Positions 58,301 to 64,000 of a stretch of DNA of 64,000 nucleotides are shown piece after piece. The translations under genes were made by a program, and so were the position numbers. Positions within the stretch are counted from its first letter, which is position 1. Every line of letters begins with the position of its first letter. The stretch spans positions 14,188,287 to 14,252,286 of the forward strand of contig NC_089320.1 of assembly GCF_036669915.1 (NCBI RefSeq), in the 5' to 3' direction. The notes beneath the pieces were generated by a model, which ran no database searches, was not told the DNA's origin, and saw only the letters and a list, made by a program, of their open reading frames with translations. The DNA comes from Pocillopora verrucosa (taxonomy: Eukaryota > Cnidaria > Anthozoa > Scleractinia > Pocilloporidae).

Positions 58301-61300
58301 TGCGTGAAAATATGGAAAGCGAATAATATTATTGTTTATTTTGGTTATTAAATGTCCAGCCAAACCTTTGATTAGCGATGTAATATTAGTGAGGCAAACT
58401 AAGTAACAATTTTACCGGTCGGAAGAAAAAAGAAAAAAAATCGCTTATTAATTTTCTCTCTAAACTCTTTTGGCGATGATGGGTCCTGTGTTGGAAAATT
58501 TGTTGCTTAAGAAAGACATTCGCTTAACATATCGAATATAGATCTTCAGCGATTTTTAGTTTTGCTGAGGACTAAAATCTCAAAATAAACTGAAGCAGCT
58601 CACATTCAATTTCATTCACTTAGAATTAAGAGCGAAATTCATAACACAAGATGTTTTGCATAATGTTTGTACTTCTGTTATTTACCGGTTACATGGTTAT
58701 TGAGATCGAGCGCTTTTCGTGTCATCGAAAATTCAAATACTGAAATATTTTAGATAGCGCCTCCCTTTGAAAACTGCTTATTGGGGGCTTTTGAGGAGTT
58801 CCGCAATGATATTAGCAATTTGAGAGTAAGTGTGATCCGCTTCGGGCTAAATTCGAGTGCGGCCCGCAATGTCTCACTGGATGTAAAGATGCCCGGTGTC
58901 TCTAATAATTTGATTTTGTTTGCCTTTTGTGTTGCTATAATAGACTTTGCCCAGTGTTTCTTGGTGTCGACTCAATGCTGCAATTATGTCTTAGCGTATT
59001 TGACAACTCATTGGCTATATCATTGGCTATATTAGGGGAACAGGTGATGTTTGAAAGCAGGTGGTAAAACGATTCAATAAAATGTGGATAGAAAACCAGA
59101 AATATCTAAAAAGTTTACTCTAGAATTAATCGATTCTTACCACTTCAACACCTCGCAACCGAGATCATATGGATCAAGGCTCGTCGAGGAGACTTAGAAA
59201 CCTTTCATCGAGATCTCGCCGAAAAAAATAGAGTTTTTTTATCGTAAATTCGGACGAAATTTGATTCGATGGAGTGAAGGCCTTTGAAATCGCGTTTGTG
59301 ACAGTTCTGCCTACTAAAAGCGCATTAAAATTAATGAAAATCACCATAAATTTTGCTTACCCGGACAGGCGAGTCAATTTAGAAGACGACACTATAACAA
59401 ATTCAGATTCGGCCATGTAGGTGTAATTGTTGTCAGAGAGGAATCACCACTCAAAGAAGGACAAGGAAACGGGAAATAGGGCAGAGAGGTTCAATGATCA
59501 GAATTCACGATGATAATTTTAGATTCCTCTGGATTGTTTGCAAAAGTAAGCTTAAATCATTTTCCCATATTGAAAGCTGACCTCATATGCGTCAGAAATT
59601 CTTTTCCTACTGTCTCTTAATCTGAGTGTTTTTCTCTTACCAGATTAGCCTTGTGATCCTCATGCTGAAGCTAACCATGTCGGTTAACAATAGCGGTAAG
59701 TTCAAGTGTGTTTGCCAAGTTACATCCTATCGAACTAAGCTTGTCTCCGATTAAGGAGGCTACAAATAACATGTCTAGTAAGAACTAAGCTTGTCTCCGA
59801 TTAAGGAGGCTACAAATAACATGTCTAGTAAAAGTGATACATAAGGCCTACTGAGGCACGCAATGTGTAAACAAAACAAGCGAAATTTTTCACCTGTTTC
59901 GAAGTAACTCAGAGAAAAAGAAGCAAGCATACTGATTTTTATTTCCTACTTAAATAACTTCGAATTTTGAAAACAATCGGGAAGCCAGCGCCTTTGTCAT
60001 CTAATTTTAATAGCTCTGTGTCTAAACGCGATAGGAATTCTGTCAGCGAAATAATTGTGCGTGGTAACAAAAAAGGGAAAATACGAGAAGCATTGTGATA
60101 AAGCTTTTGTGGTAAAATTTGCCATCATTGAGTATGCCTTTTCTTGACCGCATGCGTATATGTAAAAGATTAAAAATTACAACATTTCTTGACTGCGGAA
60201 AGGGAGGCAATTTGTTTGTTATATAAGGCAGACAAATTTTGTTTGAAACGATCACAAGGCAAATACGAATGATTGTTTTCAAAATCCCATTTAAGAAATA
60301 TAGGATGCGCTACAGCGATGCGAAAGTTAAGAAGCTGTAGGTGTCCATTAAGAAAACAAAAGTGGTTAGCCAAAAAATCTATTACAAAAACAATCGCTTG
60401 TTTTACATACCCAAATATGTCATGCAGATATTACCGATGTCTGAACGCATTATGCGAAAAGAAAATTATTGAAACCCCTTGGTGCGACTTTACCTCAAGC
60501 TGAGAGGAAAGGGAAGAATTCAAGAAACCGTCTCTATTTTCGTTTGCGTTATTATTATTAATTAGCTCCCTTTGTGCTATTTTTGTTAACACTTCCCGCG
60601 TAATGTTCACAAAGGAAGCTATTTTTTGAACGAACTCCAGTAATTAGTCAACATTTGTAAACACGATTCAACTTCGTCTCGGAACTGACACATCTGTGCG
60701 TGTTATAGTAAGTTCATTTATTAGAGGTAATGGCAAAACCTCCGTTTTTTCATCAGTTTTTCTTTTCGTTGTAAACCAATGCCAAAAATATTGAGTTCTT
60801 TTTTTAAACGAGCTTTCTGCGATAAAAACTTTTCAATTTCGCGACTGACTATATTTTTGTTACACAAAAATACAACACTCTTTTACCTCCTTTCTAAGAA
60901 TTTGAGATTTCACAAATTTTACACGTGCCTTCAACTCGACAAAACCTTACTTTACATCTACTCTTTTTAATATTTGAAAGCTCTCATGGTCCGACATCTA
61001 ATTAAACGTAGGCTTATAGAAGTTTCATGGCGTTTTCCCACAAACCTATTGAGTCAGATCGAAAGCATAAACAGCACTTCTCATCATATATTTTTCATGG
61101 GCACACGTTCTAAACCTTCTAAGTACGAGATAATTTAAGAATGAGGGCGCCAAAGAGTCGATACCTTTTTGCAATTAATTATAGATCATGCCAGTTCCCT
61201 CAAGAGAATGTTTGAGAATTCTCCTTGGAGTAAAGATCACGAGTAAAGAATATCAAGTTATTCTTCAAATGAGACAAGACGGCGTGTAATTGGTTATGCA

Positions 61301-63640
61301 AAATTTGGTTCGTGTTGTATCTTTAACATCAGGTGTAAACATTTCTTGTGGCAATTTCGGCAAAGACTTGATCATCAAAGATAGATCACAAAATTTAAGT
61401 GTAAAAGAGATACAAAGATTTTCTTAACAAATTCGTCAAAGTTAAAGTCTTTTCTTTCCAGCTGTATGAATTATAGCCCGTACGTCTTAGATAACCTGGG
61501 AGGAAAATATCTTTGAGGGAGCATATTCCTTCAATCAGAATGAAAATCTGTCAATTCTCATGAGTGGTAGAGTTCCTCTTCATAATTGGATGCCAGTGTG
61601 GAATGAAAACACTGAGGTTTATTAGGATGGTAATTTGCAACCGCGTTAAAAGTGCATCAAAACAAACGCGGGTAAGTTCCAGAAAGAGAAACAAAAATAA
61701 ACAAAAAACAAAAGAAGCATATTCACAAATGCATATTCACTTAAGGTGCAACAAGATAAAGAATGAGGGGAAAATGATAATGATAAAAAGAAACAAAAAA
61801 TCAACTTCTAAGCAAAAAGATGAATGGCCATTTTTATTGTTCTAACTATTTGGTGGTTTTTCCCTTGTTTTGCAAGAAATGCTTCGTAAACTCTCGCTTC
61901 TTACAGTTCAACAAAGTTCACTTTCGTTGTTTAGCTTCAAGTTACAATTGTATCATTTTCGGCCCTTCCAAAGAAACACCAGAGCTAATCATAGCCTTGA
62001 AAAGAAAATTTGAGTCTCGATTAATAAGAAAGAAAATTTTAAAGACATTTTTTTTTTGCGACGAACTTGCAATACTGACTGCGCATTGTAAGGAAATAGC
62101 TTTATCAATGTTTTACCCTCCAGAGGTTCGTGTCGTACAAGTAGGACGAGTAGCTTCCCAGGTGGTTTGCCAAGGAACCACATTAAAGTTCAAATGCCAA
62201 AACACTTCTCTTGCAATGGTCATCTATTCCGCGGTCTACGGACGAGAATCCAAAGGAGCCGTTTGTCCATTTGCAGAGGCCTATGTGGATGATTCAGTAA
62301 TAAGGGCCAATGAAACAGACGACCAGACACTGTGCAAGGTAGTGGATGTTACTCGGCTGATAAGAGAGCTGTGCGACAAGAAAAGGCGATGTAATTTTAG
62401 CGTAAATGAAACCTACTTTGGAAATCCTTGTAAAAAGATTTACAAATATGTCAACATCATTTACGGTTGTGGTAAGTTTTTGTTGAGATAATTTTCAGTT
62501 TTTGTTTGTTTGTTTGTTTGTTTGTTTTTTTTTACATAATGCCACAGACATACATGTTGTCTACAAAACTAAAGTCAAAGGAGGATTTAGTAATATATAG
62601 AATGTTCTAAGTTATTTCAAAGTTTGAAAAGATGTTGACGACCGACCAATTTACCCTCTTTCGCTCTGTAAGGAATTCTTGCGCACGCATTGTTTGAAAA
62701 TTAATTTAAGGCAAAGCTTTGTAAGTCTCTAACTTAATGGAATTGCACGAATTTTAAAGCTTTTTTTCCTACCAGCTTTAAGAGCCAGTGTAACTGGTGA
62801 ACGTTTCTTCACTCTCTGTCTTCACAACTATCCCCCTCTTTTCTTCTTATCTTGTTCTTTCTTCAGAGGAGAAATGGAAAATCAGGACTTTCCCTCCGTA
62901 CACCACTTCTGCTGGTTACGGCACAGATCCCACGACAGTAACAGTCACGAATAATAAATCAAAAACGCCTAAGGTAACACCCACACGTAAAAGAGTGACA
63001 ACTTTGACCACTCGAAGGAAAAAACTCACAAACACCACCACGAGAAAGAGTCGTGCACGCACGCCTAAACCACCGCATTCAACAAAGCGCACCACTGCAC
63101 CAAAAACTACTTTTAAACCTACTTCTAAACTCTCTACTCGTTCCTCAACTGAAATGCCCGCGAAAAGGCCAATAACGTCTGCCAAAATGACAAAAAAAGT
63201 GACACCTACTAAGAAACCCGTCCATGATACTACCACTGAACCCCTAATAGTAAGTAAAGGTGTTGAGACTGTAACACCGAGCATCACGGTTCCGAAATCT
63301 GATGTTAGTGTAATAGTAACTAATCCTATAGCCTCAACAGATCCTATCAATGAACAAGACAAACATTCTCCAACCACATCCACAGGTATACTTATCACAA
63401 TACCAGTCAACGGTACCGATTACACATTAGCAAACAAGACACTGAATAACTTACCAAACAGCGCACTATCAAGCATATTGACCATAACGCCCACGGTACG
63501 TATACCCGATGGCAAAACTCGACAAAACCCCTCACCCGAAACTGCTTCCACTTCTGCACCAGTGGTCATGGGACAGGCAAGCCCAGAAGTCGTCATGGGT
63601 GTGGCGGGATCACTTTACCTTTGGTTTCTCCACATGAAAG
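55383..63640 (+). CDS. Single-SUEL-lectin protein with long Thr-rich stalk (lectin gene 2), 3' end outside the window
   Basis: Exons: 55383-55409, 59644-59695, 62124-62471, 62867-63640, ending at a donor (AAAG/gtcagc), so more exons lie to the right. 400 residues are visible. Exons 1-2 encode MAWETKISVISLVILMLKL, a good signal peptide assembled only after splicing, which supports both small exons. The lectin domain (27-142) has all eight cysteines: VVCQGTTLKFKC, VIYSAVYGR, AVCPF, TLCKVV, ELCDKKRRC, YFGNPCKKIYKYVNIIYGC. The stalk (143-400) is Thr/Pro/Lys/Arg-rich (TTLTTRRKKLTNTTTRKSRA), probably O-glycosylated, then less basic. It ends VMGVAGSLYLWFLHMK, which matches the stalk end of gene 1 (SLGIAGALFVWLLFVQ). 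By analogy the next exon should hold the transmembrane helix. NXS/T sites occur in the lectin domain (NTS, NET, NFS). Confidence 0.88.
59732..59831. repeat. Exact tandem duplication, 2 x 50 bases
   Basis: The unit starts GAACTAAGCTTGTCTCCGAT and ends ATGTCTAGTAA. Both copies (59732-59781, 59782-59831) read identically, so the duplication is recent or an assembly artefact. It lies 37 bases after exon 2 of lectin gene 2. Confidence 0.9.
62497..62532. repeat. (TTTG)n microsatellite
   Basis: A run of TTTG/TGTT units followed by a T-tract, just downstream of the lectin exon of gene 2, within intron 3. Confidence 0.8.
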
Positions 63641-64000
63641 GTCAGCCTCACGTGGTCACTTTTGATTCACACAAAATTGCAAAACATGTACTCATTAGGC
63701 ACTTTTGTGTTTTTTAAACCAGTACTGAGCTGACGAAGACGCAAGAATGTGTTGTTAAAGTTGATACACTAGTAGCATTGGGCCTTAGAGATCTCGATTG
63801 ATGGCATATGTCTCACTGTAGAACAAACACGCCAATGCTGATGCTGTATGTTTCACGACAATAGGCCTCTCTCTCTTCAGTCAAAATGCACTCGAGCAAG
63901 AGTATAACTTAAAAATTGTTATAATCTGGAACTAGTCATAAGCCTTGAAAGCATGAAAGACTAATGTTGTGGGTTGAGAAAAATCCTCCCTTGATGCCAT

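Noticed and set aside
58781..59035. 84-codon frame in intron 1 of lectin gene 2
   Set aside because: Although a GTAAGT follows part of it, there is no ATG start and including it would break the signal peptide formed by exons 1 and 2.
62916..63410. 164-codon frame on the minus strand
   Set aside because: It is the antisense shadow of the Thr-rich stalk exon of lectin gene 2.

Overview
This is eukaryotic, AT-rich, intron-bearing animal DNA. It is most likely from an anthozoan cnidarian, probably a stony coral. I infer this from compact introns with clean GT/AG borders, host proteins close to vertebrate orthologues, and short repeat families I associate with coral genomes (an element with CCCTTTAAC termini, a foldback containing GGCCAATTTAAAT-type arms, and a GTGCTCTATGAG...TAGAGCA hairpin). 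The taxon is an inference, because nothing in the window identifies a species.

Layout. 1-7 kb is gene-poor and holds tandem and palindromic repeats plus one or two weak short ORFs or exons. 7-20 kb is a graveyard of mobile elements. It holds three related Mutator-like (MULE) transposase remnants, two sister LINE reverse-transcriptase fragments on +, a different LINE fragment on -, a broken host-like gene that starts with a signal peptide, and two unrecognised degraded coding stretches. 22.6-27.6 kb is an intact 11-exon HDAC8 gene (+), 384 aa, with all catalytic residues. 29.7-33.1 kb is a 7-exon gene on -, 262 aa, not recognised but carrying an RFX-type X-box next to its start. 33.5-41.6 kb is an intact 6-exon STK40 pseudokinase gene (+), 457 aa, which shares a 378-base divergent promoter with the minus-strand gene. 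45.8-53.0 kb and 55.4 kb to beyond the right edge are two tandem paralogous genes for membrane or secreted proteins. Each has a single SUEL/Gal_Lectin domain and a Ser/Thr-rich stalk. The first also shows a transmembrane helix and a cytoplasmic tail with a PPxY motif. The second has a longer, basic, Thr-rich stalk and is cut by the window end.

How they work together. HDAC8 (lysine deacetylase), the minus-strand gene (possibly ciliary) and STK40 (a COP1-binding scaffold in vertebrates) are conserved housekeeping or regulatory genes with no obvious joint pathway. The most distinctive content is the lectin pair. Its members share exon phases, stalk end and architecture, but one has lost exactly two of the eight canonical lectin cysteines and has two possible last exons. 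No prokaryotic features, CRISPR arrays, rRNA or convincing tRNA genes were seen.
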